The notes under the pieces were generated by a model. The model was not told where the DNA came from. It did no database searches and saw nothing but the letters and a program-made list of their open reading frames with translations. A stretch of 64,000 nucleotides of DNA. Source: Sphingobacterium chungjuense. Lineage in GTDB: Bacteria; Bacteroidota; Bacteroidia; Sphingobacteriales; Sphingobacteriaceae. Where the stretch lies: assembly GCF_011316935.1 (NCBI RefSeq), contig NZ_WLYS01000001.1, forward strand, positions 248,001 to 312,000, written 5' to 3'. Below, piece after piece: positions 35,697 to 44,479 of the stretch; the stretch's first letter is position 1; the number at the start of each line of letters is the position of its first letter. A program made the translations under genes and the position numbers.

Positions 35697-37067
35697 TCAC
35701 CCAAAAAATCTCTTAATCATATTTAGTTTTGAAGCTGTTCGGGGATAATATTTAAAACCAAATTCGATCCAAGTGGGTTTATCGAGCACACTTTTGTAAT
35801 GTGTGAAGCTTTTGAAGCCCGCTTCGCCATGGTAGGCTCCCATGCCACTATTGCCCACGCCACCAAAAGGCAGTTTGGGATTCGTGATATGCATGACCGC
35901 ATCATTCACAGCACCGCCACCGAATGATAATTCTTGCAGAATTCGTTTCTTGATCTTGCTATCATTGGTAAATACATAGCAAGATAGCGGTTTTGGCAAT
36001 CGCTTCACCTGATGGATCGCTTCAGCAAGATCATCATAAATAATAATAGGCAAAATAGGTCCGAAAATCTCTTCCTGCATTACCGGATCATCAAAGCTCA
36101 CATCATTCAAGATTGTCGGTTCTACATAGCGGCTTTCCCGATCCACACGGCCTCCAGCATATACTTTCGTCGGGTCAATTAACTTGGCCAACCGATCCAC
36201 ATTTTTATCATTAATAATCTGTACCAAGGTCCCCGCTTCGAAGCTAAACTCATTCTTTTTCATTTCTGCTGATAAAGCATCCAAGAATGCTTGCTTAACC
36301 TTGTGGTGTACCAAAATATAATCCGGTGCGATGCAGGTTTGTCCTGAATTTAGAAACTTTGCCCATACCAATCGCTTTACCGACATTTTCATGTCGCAAC
36401 TTTCGGTGATAAAGGCCGGACTTTTCCCACCTAACTCTAGCGTGACAGGCGTAAGATGTTTTGCTGCCGCTTGGTATACAATACGACCAACCGTGGTACT
36501 TCCCGTGAAAAAAATCTTGTCAAAGCGCTGCTCCAACAAGGTGGTCGTTGTTTCTACATCTCCTTCTACTACTGCCAGATAGTTTGGATCAAAATTATTG
36601 GCAATCATATTGGCCATGATGCGGCTCGTATTGCTAGGCAATTCGCTGGGTTTCAAGATCACAGTGCAGCCGGCGGCTATTGCCGGGATAATTGGTGCAA
36701 GGGAAAGCTGATAGGGATAATTCCAAGCACCGATAACCAGAGCAACACCTAGTGGCTCGGGAATGATGTAACTACGTGCTGGAAAATTGATCATATTTGT
36801 ACCGACACGACGGATTCGACTCCAAGATTTTAATTTTCGAATCGCCTCATCCAAATCATGGTACAACAAGGCCAATTCGTTGGTATAGGTGTCAAATTCG
36901 GATTTCTTGAAGTCCAATGCAATACCGGCAATCATTTCATCCTCATGTGCTTTTATCACACTTTTAAGCTTCTTAAGTTGTTGCAATCTAAAGTCAATTG
37001 GCTTAGTGGCATCACTCCAAAAAAAATCGCGCTGTGCGTTTACTAGGTTTTCGATCGAATCTTTCAT
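35697..37067 (-). CDS. NAD(P)-dependent aldehyde dehydrogenase
   Basis: A 456-residue aldehyde dehydrogenase of the short class-3/fatty-aldehyde type. It has GAWNYPYQLSLAPIIPA, the FTGST cofactor region, the TLELGGKSP general-base Glu and the NSGQTC catalytic Cys. The PFGGVGNSGMG end region is present. It likely oxidises medium or long-chain aldehydes to acids. It starts 2 nt after the SDR stop, so the two are one operon, plausibly acting in sequence on alcohols and aldehydes. Confidence 0.88.
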   Translation of the reverse strand: MKDSIENLVNAQRDFFWSDATKPIDFRLQQLKKLKSVIKAHEDEMIAGIALDFKKSEFDTYTNELALLYHDLDEAIRKLKSWSRIRRVGTNMINFPARSYIIPEPLGVALVIGAWNYPYQLSLAPIIPAIAAGCTVILKPSELPSNTSRIMANMIANNFDPNYLAVVEGDVETTTTLLEQRFDKIFFTGSTTVGRIVYQAAAKHLTPVTLELGGKSPAFITESCDMKMSVKRLVWAKFLNSGQTCIAPDYILVHHKVKQAFLDALSAEMKKNEFSFEAGTLVQIINDKNVDRLAKLIDPTKVYAGGRVDRESRYVEPTILNDVSFDDPVMQEEIFGPILPIIIYDDLAEAIHQVKRLPKPLSCYVFTNDSKIKKRILQELSFGGGAVNDAVMHITNPKLPFGGVGNSGMGAYHGEAGFKSFTHYKSVLDKPTWIEFGFKYYPRTASKLNMIKRFFG

Positions 37068-37069
37068 CG

Positions 37070-37867
37070 CTACGTATTTTGTCGTCCTTTAAAATCGTCC
37101 ATTGTTTTATAAATACCCAATACACCGCCCACAAACCAATCAAAAAACCGGATGGGGAATATCCCTTGAAAAAATCGCACGAAATGAATGCTCCACGGCA
37201 TACTGACAATCGGTTTACCAGAAGCTATACCACGTAAAATTTTTTTGGCTACTTTTTCAGGGCGGAGGATCGGTACCAAAGATCGAACACCATCAAACAT
37301 ACCCGTATTAATGTAATAGGGCGTGACGGTAGTTACACGTATATTTTTCTGCAATAACTTCATCTCAATACGCAAGCTATCCGACCAGCCAAATATAGAC
37401 CATTTGCTTGCCACATATACAGACATCTTCGGATTAGATATGTAAGATGCCGAAGAGGCAATATTGCATATGGAGCCATTATTTTGTGCGATCATATCCG
37501 GCAAGAATAAACTGGTAATATACATAGGTGCTAATGCATTAATATCCATAGAACGCCTAATGTCTAACTCAGTATGTTCGTGAAAATACTTTCCAACCAC
37601 GATACCGGCATTGTTTATTAACACATCAATTACTCCGTGGTTTGCTTTTACTTTTTCAAAAGCTTGCTGCACCTTTGTTTGATCTGCTATATCTACGGAA
37701 TAGCCAAAGATCTCTCCCCGCTCTACAAATTCGTCCACTATCGATTTAGGATCTATATCCCAGATAATGACCCGAGCACCACGATCTAAGAATAGTCCGC
37801 CCATTATTTTGCCAATTCCAGACGCTCCTCCCGTAATTAACACATTTTTTTGATGGAAATTTCTCAT
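37070..37867 (-). CDS. short-chain dehydrogenase/reductase
   Basis: A 265-residue classical SDR. The Rossmann motif is ITGGASGIGK, the NNAGI motif is present, and the active-site YVASK supplies the Tyr and Lys. A C-terminal hydrophobic stretch may attach to the membrane. The frame is open back to 37972, but a consensus -7 box at 37918-37925 lies inside that extension, so ATG 37867 (MRNFHQKNVLITGG) is the start. The substrate is unknown. Operon with the aldehyde dehydrogenase. Confidence 0.82.
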   Translation of the reverse strand: MRNFHQKNVLITGGASGIGKIMGGLFLDRGARVIIWDIDPKSIVDEFVERGEIFGYSVDIADQTKVQQAFEKVKANHGVIDVLINNAGIVVGKYFHEHTELDIRRSMDINALAPMYITSLFLPDMIAQNNGSICNIASSASYISNPKMSVYVASKWSIFGWSDSLRIEMKLLQKNIRVTTVTPYYINTGMFDGVRSLVPILRPEKVAKKILRGIASGKPIVSMPWSIHFVRFFQGIFPIRFFDWFVGGVLGIYKTMDDFKGRQNT

Positions 37868-37917
37868 AATAAATTGGCTATATGACCATGAATGATATAC
37901 CGCAACAAAAAATAAAC

Positions 37918-37965
37918 CAAAAGTAAAAATAGAATGCAATGGATCGTTCATTGCGTGAACAATGA
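37918..37965 (-). promoter_or_regulatory. SDR/ALDH operon promoter with adjacent inverted repeat
   Basis: Minus-strand TACTTTTG (37918-37925) is an exact -7 box 50 nt before the start codon. Just upstream, TCATTG (37948-37953) and CAATGA (37960-37965) form an inverted repeat with a 6-bp centre, a possible operator at the -33 region. Confidence 0.45.
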
Positions 37966-38126
37966 CTATCACCGTGGGAAACCGATCTAATTAAATTGGT
38001 TTACATCTTTCATAACTTCAGATTGGCTCAATACTCGCAACATTGATTCCGCGACAACGAAAAATCGGTGCGCGAGCGGAATCTATCAATTGTAACAAGA
38101 TATGTACTAGGAAGTTGGAAAAAAGA

Positions 38127-38157
38127 CAAAAAATAAAGCCGTTCATCTCTGAACGGC
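38127..38157 (-). terminator. intrinsic terminator of the tRNA-fMet gene
   Basis: GCCGTTC and GAACGGC form a strong stem (38138-38157). On the minus strand it is followed by a T-rich tail (38127-38137). Confidence 0.8.
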
Positions 38158-38163
38158 TCTTAG

Positions 38164-38236
<73 letters not shown>

Positions 38237-38295
38237 ATATATTTTTATAGATTCTGCGCTTATTTGGTGTTATTCGCAGATATTGCTTTCCTGAA

Positions 38296-38335
38296 TTGTT
38301 TCACAAAGATATAACTTGTACTTTTGAAAAGCAAA
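38296..38335. promoter_or_regulatory. overlapping divergent promoters of era and tRNA-fMet
   Basis: Plus strand: TTG (38296-38298), 20 nt, TACTTTTG (38319-38326), serving era. Minus strand: TTTG (38332-38335), 20 nt, TATCTTTG (38304-38311), serving the tRNA. The two core promoters are interleaved, so RNA polymerase cannot occupy both at once. Confidence 0.7.
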
Positions 38336-38348
38336 TAAAAAATGAAAA

Positions 38349-39227
38349 ATGTCTCATAAAGCTGGATTCGTAAGTATAATAGGTAAGCCGAACGCGGGGA
38401 AATCAACGTTAATGAATGCGTTAGTGGGGGAAAAGATGTCTATCATCACTCCTAAAGCACAAACAACTAGGCATAGAATTATTGGTATTGTGAATGAAGA
38501 GGATTATCAAATTGTCTTTTCGGACACTCCGGGAATCATCAAACCCAACTATTCCTTGCAGGAATCGATGATGAGTTTTGTACAAGGATCGATTATCGAC
38601 GCCGATGTTATTCTTTTCGTGACCGACATTCATGAGCGCTATGACGAAGAGGATGTATTGGAGAAACTGCGTAATACAAAATCTCCAGTCGCCGTATTGA
38701 TTAACAAAGTAGATAAATCTTCGGAAGAGGAGGTTAAAGAGAAAGCAGCGTACTGGAAAGAAAAGATAAACCCTGACGTGGTCTTTGCCCTTTCTGCATT
38801 GCACAAATACAATGTAGACGGTGTCATGGCTTACATCAAGGAGAAAATGCCTGTACACCCACCTTATTACGAGAAAGACGAGCTTACCGATAAATCGGTT
38901 CGTTTCTTTGTCTCGGAAATGATCCGGGAAAAGATTTTCAAATTATACGATAAAGAAATCCCATACAGTACAGAAGTGGTCGTGACTTCTTACAAAGAAG
39001 AAGGACGGATTACCAAGATCGCAGCAGAGATTATTGTAGAAAGAGATTCTCAGAAAAACATTATCATCGGCACCGCAGGTGCTATGATCAAAAAAGTAGG
39101 TACCTACGCTCGTCAAGACATTGAAGAATTTATCGACGGAAAAGTATTCTTGGAATTATTCGTGAAAGTATTGCCCGATTGGAGAAGTAAGAAGAATTAC
39201 CTAAAACGGTTCGGCTACGAAGATTAA
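38349..39227 (+). CDS. era: GTPase Era
   Basis: A 292-residue GTPase needed for 30S ribosome maturation. GTPase motifs are GKPNAGKSTL (G1), FSDTPG (G3) and LINKVD (G4), followed by a C-terminal KH RNA-binding domain (about 200-290) with the IIGTAGAMIKKVG-type GxxG loop (the motif here is TAGAMIKK). An ATG at 38342 is out of frame and not used. The gene is monocistronic, with its own promoter and a strong terminator. Confidence 0.96.
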   Translation: MSHKAGFVSIIGKPNAGKSTLMNALVGEKMSIITPKAQTTRHRIIGIVNEEDYQIVFSDTPGIIKPNYSLQESMMSFVQGSIIDADVILFVTDIHERYDEEDVLEKLRNTKSPVAVLINKVDKSSEEEVKEKAAYWKEKINPDVVFALSALHKYNVDGVMAYIKEKMPVHPPYYEKDELTDKSVRFFVSEMIREKIFKLYDKEIPYSTEVVVTSYKEEGRITKIAAEIIVERDSQKNIIIGTAGAMIKKVGTYARQDIEEFIDGKVFLELFVKVLPDWRSKKNYLKRFGYED

Positions 39228-39254
39228 TCTAAGCGCGATATAACGCATTTATCC

Positions 39255-39300
39255 ACGCGCAATCATAGCCTTTTAGTCACAGCTATGATTGCGCGTTTTT
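39255..39300. terminator. strong bidirectional terminator between era and the antiporter gene
   Basis: A perfect 15-bp stem: ACGCGCAATCATAGC (39255-39269) with GCTATGATTGCGCGT (39282-39296), followed by T residues. The right arm overlaps the antiporter stop region. Confidence 0.85.
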
Positions 39301-40542
39301 GTTGAGCTCCGAAAGTGCTTCGAGGTCACTCAACTTTTTACGAACCGGTTTCACGTCTTTCGACGAACCGCTTAAAGCATTCCAGATATTTTTCGATTCT
39401 TTGGTAAGTAATGGAGAAATGATAGACAGCAATAGCACATACACGACTACAAAGGATTGTACAACCGGCAACAAACCACCGGCTTTACCAATGTTGGCCA
39501 TGATGATTGAAAACTCGCCACGCGCCGACAATGTGAAACCAATATCCACGGCATTCCTCGGTTTCAATCCGGAGAATTTGGTCGCAAAATATCCCGAAGC
39601 CACATTCACGACCACAGTAATTAAGGCCGCTATTGCGCCCCAACCGATTGCACCGCTCAGAGAATACATATCAATAGACAGTCCGAAACTGAAGAAAAAC
39701 ATCGCGCCGAAAAAGTCCTTGTAAGGCAATACCATGCCCTCAATCTTTTTGATGTATTTCGAATCGGCCAATACCAAACCTGCCATCAGCGCACCGATCG
39801 CTTCGGCCACGTGAATAGTTTCGGAGAAACCCGCAATGACAAATAATAAGCTAAAGATGATCAACACAAAAAGCTCCGAAGTCTTGTCCTGTAAAACTTT
39901 GTCGATCGCTGGCACTAACTTACGCCCCAGCACCAAAAAAGTAAGAATAAACGTCAAAGCCAATGCCGAAGTTCCGGCAACCGCCAAAATCGACGTAGAT
40001 CCCGTCAGGATCAATCCCGACAAAAAGGAAATGTGCATGGCGATGAACAAATCATCGAACATAATCATGCCCATGATCACCTCTGTTTCTGGATTCGCCG
40101 TACGCTTTAGATCGGTCAATACCTTGGCTACGATCGCGGTAGAAGAGCTCGTCATGATACCGCAGAGCACCATCATCTCTTTGAAGGGCAGCTCCATCAT
40201 CCATCCGATAAATAAACCGGAGAAAAAGTTGAGCAATACGTAGAATAATCCACCGGATACGATGGATTTACCCGACTTCATGAGTCGGCCTACAGAAAAT
40301 TCTAGACCGAGATAGAACAATAAAAATAGTACGCCCAATCGCCCCATGAAGTCGATGAAGGGCTTACTTTCGGTAAAAGTAAGATCTACCGCTCCGAAGG
40401 TAGGCGCATGTTGCCCCAACACCATACCAATCAATATAAAAAAGGGAATAACAGAAAAACGCAGCTTATTGGCCAATAGGCCCACTAGCGCCACTAATAA
40501 AACAGCAATTCCGATTTCTAATATTAAGGTATGACTCAGCAT
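39283..40542 (-). CDS. monovalent cation:proton antiporter, CPA2/KhtU-like
   Basis: A 419-residue membrane protein of the CPA2 family with about twelve helices, including GLEFSVGRLMKSGK and the SSSTAIVAKVLTDL segment followed by a MFDDLF region. It has no cytosolic RCK domain; that is supplied by the separate regulator gene 14 nt upstream. Together they resemble the KhtTU K+/H+ antiporter that expels K+ at high pH or under electrophile stress. K+ specificity is inferred. Confidence 0.82.
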   Translation of the reverse strand: MLSHTLILEIGIAVLLVALVGLLANKLRFSVIPFFILIGMVLGQHAPTFGAVDLTFTESKPFIDFMGRLGVLFLLFYLGLEFSVGRLMKSGKSIVSGGLFYVLLNFFSGLFIGWMMELPFKEMMVLCGIMTSSSTAIVAKVLTDLKRTANPETEVIMGMIMFDDLFIAMHISFLSGLILTGSTSILAVAGTSALALTFILTFLVLGRKLVPAIDKVLQDKTSELFVLIIFSLLFVIAGFSETIHVAEAIGALMAGLVLADSKYIKKIEGMVLPYKDFFGAMFFFSFGLSIDMYSLSGAIGWGAIAALITVVVNVASGYFATKFSGLKPRNAVDIGFTLSARGEFSIIMANIGKAGGLLPVVQSFVVVYVLLLSIISPLLTKESKNIWNALSGSSKDVKPVRKKLSDLEALSELNKNAQS

Positions 40543-40556
40543 GAATACAAGTTAGG

Positions 40557-41039
40557 TTATAGCAAAATTTCTTTCAGCAATTTGATATTGTTTCTTTTTC
40601 CGGCAATCACTAAAGTGGTACCAGAGGTGATCACATAATCTGGACCCGGATTGATGATGGTATCATCGTCTTTGATCGCCGCAATGATCGAAGCTCCCGT
40701 TTTTTGGCGGACTCCTAACTCTCCAATGCTTTTGTTCTCGACGCCGTCATTAGACTCGCCTACTTTGTACCATTCGATACGCAGATCATCCAACGCGACT
40801 TCAATCGTCTCCAAGGCTTTAGGCTTATAAGAAAGTCCGCCCAAAATACCAGCTACGTGACGCGATTCCTCATCGGAAAGCGTCATGACACAATGTGTTT
40901 CATGATCCGAACGTTCGTGGCGGTACAGTTCTCTACGACCGTCGTCGTGAATAACCACTACCATCTGGTCACCGGCATCTGTATCAATTTCGTACTTCTT
41001 CCCGATTCCTATCAGATCGCTTTCTCTAACTATCGACAT
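40557..41039 (-). CDS. antiporter regulatory subunit, KhtT-like with RCK_C domain
   Basis: A 160-residue cytosolic protein. The N-terminal half (MSIVRESDLIGIGKKYEIDT...) matches the KhtT N-terminal region, and the C-terminal half (about 80-160, with GASIIAAIKDDDTIINPGPD) is a TrkA_C/RCK_C ligand-binding domain, which in KhtT senses c-di-AMP or similar ligands. It has its own consensus promoter and a good ribosome site (AAGGAAG) before its ATG. The transporter gene follows. Confidence 0.83.
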   Translation of the reverse strand: MSIVRESDLIGIGKKYEIDTDAGDQMVVVIHDDGRRELYRHERSDHETHCVMTLSDEESRHVAGILGGLSYKPKALETIEVALDDLRIEWYKVGESNDGVENKSIGELGVRQKTGASIIAAIKDDDTIINPGPDYVITSGTTLVIAGKRNNIKLLKEILL

Positions 41040-41073
41040 GATTTACTTCCTTTTAATGATATAATATTTTTCA

Positions 41074-41103
41074 CAAATGTACTTATTCTGCAACTTCGAT
41101 CAA
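41074..41103 (-). promoter_or_regulatory. consensus promoter of the khtT-like/antiporter operon
   Basis: Minus-strand TTG (41101-41103), a 19-nt spacer, then TACATTTG (41074-41081). It overlaps the 3' end of the upstream hydrolase gene, so the antiporter pair can be expressed independently. Confidence 0.65.
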
Positions 41104-41865
41104 TTTGAAGGTTCCATCTTCCTTTTCTTCTGGACGACCGATTTGTATCGTTTTGGAGTGGTAGAATAAAAACAACCATCCTTCTGGCGCTCCCTTTTCC
41201 CAAAAATCAGTGCGCAAATCGCGTGATTTCTTTCCATCGAAATCATACTTCGCCACGAAGTTGCGAAAAATTTCACCCGGTTCGGATAGCACATCGCCTC
41301 CAAAGAAATAATGTTCACCACCCGTTTTGATATGAAATACCTGATGAAACTCCGAATGCCCGCCCGTCATCGCGTACGAAATCTCGTCATTCAGCTCACC
41401 ATCTCCATCTACTAAGTGCAAATTGCCACTGCGCTGCAAAGCGCGAAACAGATCTTTTCTATACGAGGCTGATTCGCTACTGTAGGCCGCTTCCCACTCC
41501 TTCTCTTGTACGATGTATTCTGCATTTGGAAATGTGATGCGCGTAGATCCATCTTGAACATCGACCACGCCGCCCATATGATCTTTATGTAAATGCGACA
41601 TCAGCACGTATTTCACGTCCGCAGGATCAAAGCCTAATTTTTCAATATTATGATGGATCAATAATTGATCATCTGCTGTACGTTCGCCCAAACCGGCATC
41701 GATAACGACCAAACCATGGCTCGTTTCTACTAAAAAAGGTCTTACGTGAACGAATAAAGAAGCTGGTCTGTCTTTGGGATCATCTTTTTCTGGATCGAAG
41801 GGAACAAAAACTTTACTGGCATCAACCGAAAAAGATCCTTCGTATAGGGAATGTGCTTGTATCAT
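41083..41865 (-). CDS. MBL-fold metallo-hydrolase
   Basis: A 260-residue metallo-beta-lactamase-fold protein. The HxHxDH motif is MSHLHKDHMGG, a further His is in GGHSEFHQ, and the bridging Asp is in FFGGDVLSEPG. The family includes lactonases, arylsulfatase-like and other hydrolases, and the substrate cannot be told. No signal peptide. It stands upstream of the antiporter regulator on the same strand, 43 nt away, but that pair has its own promoter. Confidence 0.8.
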   Translation of the reverse strand: MIQAHSLYEGSFSVDASKVFVPFDPEKDDPKDRPASLFVHVRPFLVETSHGLVVIDAGLGERTADDQLLIHHNIEKLGFDPADVKYVLMSHLHKDHMGGVVDVQDGSTRITFPNAEYIVQEKEWEAAYSSESASYRKDLFRALQRSGNLHLVDGDGELNDEISYAMTGGHSEFHQVFHIKTGGEHYFFGGDVLSEPGEIFRNFVAKYDFDGKKSRDLRTDFWEKGAPEGWLFLFYHSKTIQIGRPEEKEDGTFKLIEVAE

Positions 41866-41979
41866 TCTATATAGTTGTTACTATGTACTTTACACCGCAG
41901 CGTAAAGGTATAGGACGTAGAAATTAGGCGATTACGTGTTTAAAACCGTACATTTACCGTGATTTCACAAAGCAAAGGT

Positions 41980-43680
41980 ATGCAAAAAAGGTGGTTACTA
42001 AAACCCAAAAATAATGCGGCAGCGACCCGACATTTACGCGATGAACTCGGAGTAAGTGACGTAGTTGCCAACCTTTTAGCTTATCGAAAAATCGAAACGT
42101 ACGAAGGAGCACGTGAATTTTTCAGACCTTCTCTGTCGTATTTGCACGATCCTTTCCTGATGAAAGATATGGACGTGGCGATCGCCCGAATTACGCAAGC
42201 CATCACGAATAAGGAAAAAATCTTGGTCTATGGCGATTATGACGTAGACGGCACCACAGCTGTATCGATTGTATACACCTTTTTTCATCAATTCCATACC
42301 AAATTAGCCTATTACATTCCTGATCGTTATGCGGAAGGTTATGGCATTTCGTACCAAGGTATTGATTATGCGCAAGAGCACGGTTACACCGTGATCATCG
42401 CTTTGGATTGTGGCATCAAAGAAATCGAAAAAGTTGCTTATGCAAAAGCCAAAGGCATTGATTTTATCATCGGAGATCATCACTTGCCGGGCGACACGAT
42501 TCCTGATGCTTTGGCAGTACTGGATCCAAAACGCGTGGATTGCGACTATCCATACAAAGAACTATCGGGTTGCGGCATTGGTTTTAAGATTATACAAGCC
42601 TTCATCCAATCGAATGATATGGATATGGAAATGGCTTACCAATACTTGGATTTGGTGGCGGTGAGTATTGCTTCAGACATCGTGCCTATCACAGGAGAAA
42701 ATCGCCTGCTGTGCCATTTTGGTTTGCAAAAACTGAACAGCAATCCTTCCTTCGGCATCCGTGCCTTGATCGAGCTATCCAACAATCGCAAAGACTTTTT
42801 TACAGTCAATGATATTGTGTTTCAAATCGGCCCACGCATCAATGCCGCTGGCCGTATAGAACACGCCAAGGACGCCGTGAAACTACTGACTTCAAAATCG
42901 GTTGCAGATGCGCTAGTATTTTCCGAAAAAGTGAACTTGCAAAATAATGAGCGTAAAGATGTGGATCTTCGAATTACCGAAGAGGCCATGGCACTCATTG
43001 CCGAGGACGAGTCGCTGCAAAAGCGTAATTCGACCGTGCTCTACAAAGCAGATTGGCACAAGGGCGTAATCGGTATTGTGGCGTCAAGACTTACGGAAAA
43101 ATATTACCGCCCGACCATCATCTTGACACAAACCAATGGGCATGTGGCAGGCTCTGCTCGTTCTGTGTTGGGATTTGATCTGTATCAAGCGCTCGAATCG
43201 TGCAGTGATTTGTTGGAGCAATTCGGTGGCCATAAATATGCTGCTGGCATGACTATGCCGGTAGAAAATGTCGCTTTGTTTCAACAACGCTTTGAAGAGG
43301 TGGTCACGCAAAGTATCACACCGGAGATGCTCACACAGGAAATTTCCATTGATTTAGCGATACATTTGAAAGAGATCGATGCGAAACTCTTTCGCCTACT
43401 TAAACAATTTGAGCCCTTCGGGCCACAAAATGAACAGCCGACCTTCATCTCCAAAGGCATCACGGTACAAGGACAGGCTCATATTGTGGGAGCCAATCAT
43501 ATCAAGATGACTGTTGTACAAGAAGATAGCGCACCTTTTTCTTGCATTGCCTTCGGCTTATCGGAGCATGTTGCGCATATCAACGCGGGTAAGCGGTTTG
43601 ATATTTGCTATACCATTGAAGAAAACACCTGGAAAACCCGGAAGAATTTACAGTTGAACATTAAGGCAATTCGATATTAA
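41980..43680 (+). CDS. recJ: single-stranded-DNA-specific exonuclease RecJ
   Basis: A 566-residue DHH-family 5'-3' exonuclease acting in recombination and mismatch repair. [11 protein letters not shown] (motif I), DCGIKE and GDHHLPG (motif III, DHH) are present, followed by the DHHA1 region with GSARS and [13 protein letters not shown] at 41959 opens the frame earlier, but a -7-like box (TACATTTA, 41949-41956) places the transcript start beyond it, so ATG 41980 ([10 protein letters not shown]) is used. Confidence 0.95.
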   Translation: MQKRWLLKPKNNAAATRHLRDELGVSDVVANLLAYRKIETYEGAREFFRPSLSYLHDPFLMKDMDVAIARITQAITNKEKILVYGDYDVDGTTAVSIVYTFFHQFHTKLAYYIPDRYAEGYGISYQGIDYAQEHGYTVIIALDCGIKEIEKVAYAKAKGIDFIIGDHHLPGDTIPDALAVLDPKRVDCDYPYKELSGCGIGFKIIQAFIQSNDMDMEMAYQYLDLVAVSIASDIVPITGENRLLCHFGLQKLNSNPSFGIRALIELSNNRKDFFTVNDIVFQIGPRINAAGRIEHAKDAVKLLTSKSVADALVFSEKVNLQNNERKDVDLRITEEAMALIAEDESLQKRNSTVLYKADWHKGVIGIVASRLTEKYYRPTIILTQTNGHVAGSARSVLGFDLYQALESCSDLLEQFGGHKYAAGMTMPVENVALFQQRFEEVVTQSITPEMLTQEISIDLAIHLKEIDAKLFRLLKQFEPFGPQNEQPTFISKGITVQGQAHIVGANHIKMTVVQEDSAPFSCIAFGLSEHVAHINAGKRFDICYTIEENTWKTRKNLQLNIKAIRY

Positions 43681-43684
43681 CCGA

Positions 43685-43692
43685 TATATTTG
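43685..43692 (+). promoter_or_regulatory. promoter -7 box for lptB
   Basis: TATATTTG is an exact TAnnTTTG match, 5 nt after the recJ stop and 20 nt before the lptB ATG. Confidence 0.5.
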
Positions 43693-43712
43693 TAGGTGAA
43701 GAAGTTGGATAC

Positions 43713-44447
43713 ATGATACTAAAAGCGGAACACCTAGTTAAAAAATATCGGCAACGTACGGTTGTAAATGATGTCTCATTTCAAGTGGAGCAAGGCGAAA
43801 TCGTTGGTCTTCTAGGCCCGAACGGTGCCGGAAAAACGACTTCATTTTATATGATCGTGGGCTTGATTAAACCCAACGATGGGCACGTTTACTTGGACGA
43901 TGTAGATATCACTCAAGATGCCATGTATCAGCGCGCACAGCGCGGAATCGGATATTTGGCACAAGAAGCATCTGTATTCCGCAAAATCACGGTCGAGAAC
44001 AACATTCTCGCTGTGTTAGAAATCCACTACCCCAACAAACAAGAACGCAAAGAAAAACTCGAGGAATTATTAACTGAATTTAGCCTGCATCGTGTACGCA
44101 AAAACCGAGGCGACTTACTTTCCGGTGGGGAGCGTAGACGTACGGAGATTGCGCGAGCATTGGCGGCTAATCCCAGCTTTATTTTACTGGATGAGCCCTT
44201 TGCCGGTGTAGACCCGATTGCTGTAGAAGAAATTCAGACGATCGTAGCCAAGCTGAAAACCAAGAACATTGGAATTTTGATCACCGACCACAATGTGCAG
44301 GAAACGCTTTCGATCACGGATCGCGCCTATTTATTGACCGAAGGTAAGATCATGCTAACGGGTACGCCCGAGGAAATCGCGGACAACGAATTGGCGCGCA
44401 AGTTTTATCTCGGTCGACATTTTGAGTTGAGAAGAAAAAAACTCTAA
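43713..44447 (+). CDS. lptB: LPS export ABC transporter ATP-binding protein
   Basis: A 244-residue ATPase that powers LPS extraction from the inner membrane with LptF and LptG. Walker A is GPNGAGKTT, the signature is [15 protein letters not shown], Walker B is [19 protein letters not shown] and the switch His is in [10 protein letters not shown]. These last two stretches are typical of LptB. lptF, lptG, lptA and lptC are not in this window. The GH3 gene follows after 32 nt. Confidence 0.94.
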   Translation: MILKAEHLVKKYRQRTVVNDVSFQVEQGEIVGLLGPNGAGKTTSFYMIVGLIKPNDGHVYLDDVDITQDAMYQRAQRGIGYLAQEASVFRKITVENNILAVLEIHYPNKQERKEKLEELLTEFSLHRVRKNRGDLLSGGERRRTEIARALAANPSFILLDEPFAGVDPIAVEEIQTIVAKLKTKNIGILITDHNVQETLSITDRAYLLTEGKIMLTGTPEEIADNELARKFYLGRHFELRRKKL

Positions 44448-44479
44448 ATTAGTAGCTACCGACATTACACTAAACCTAT

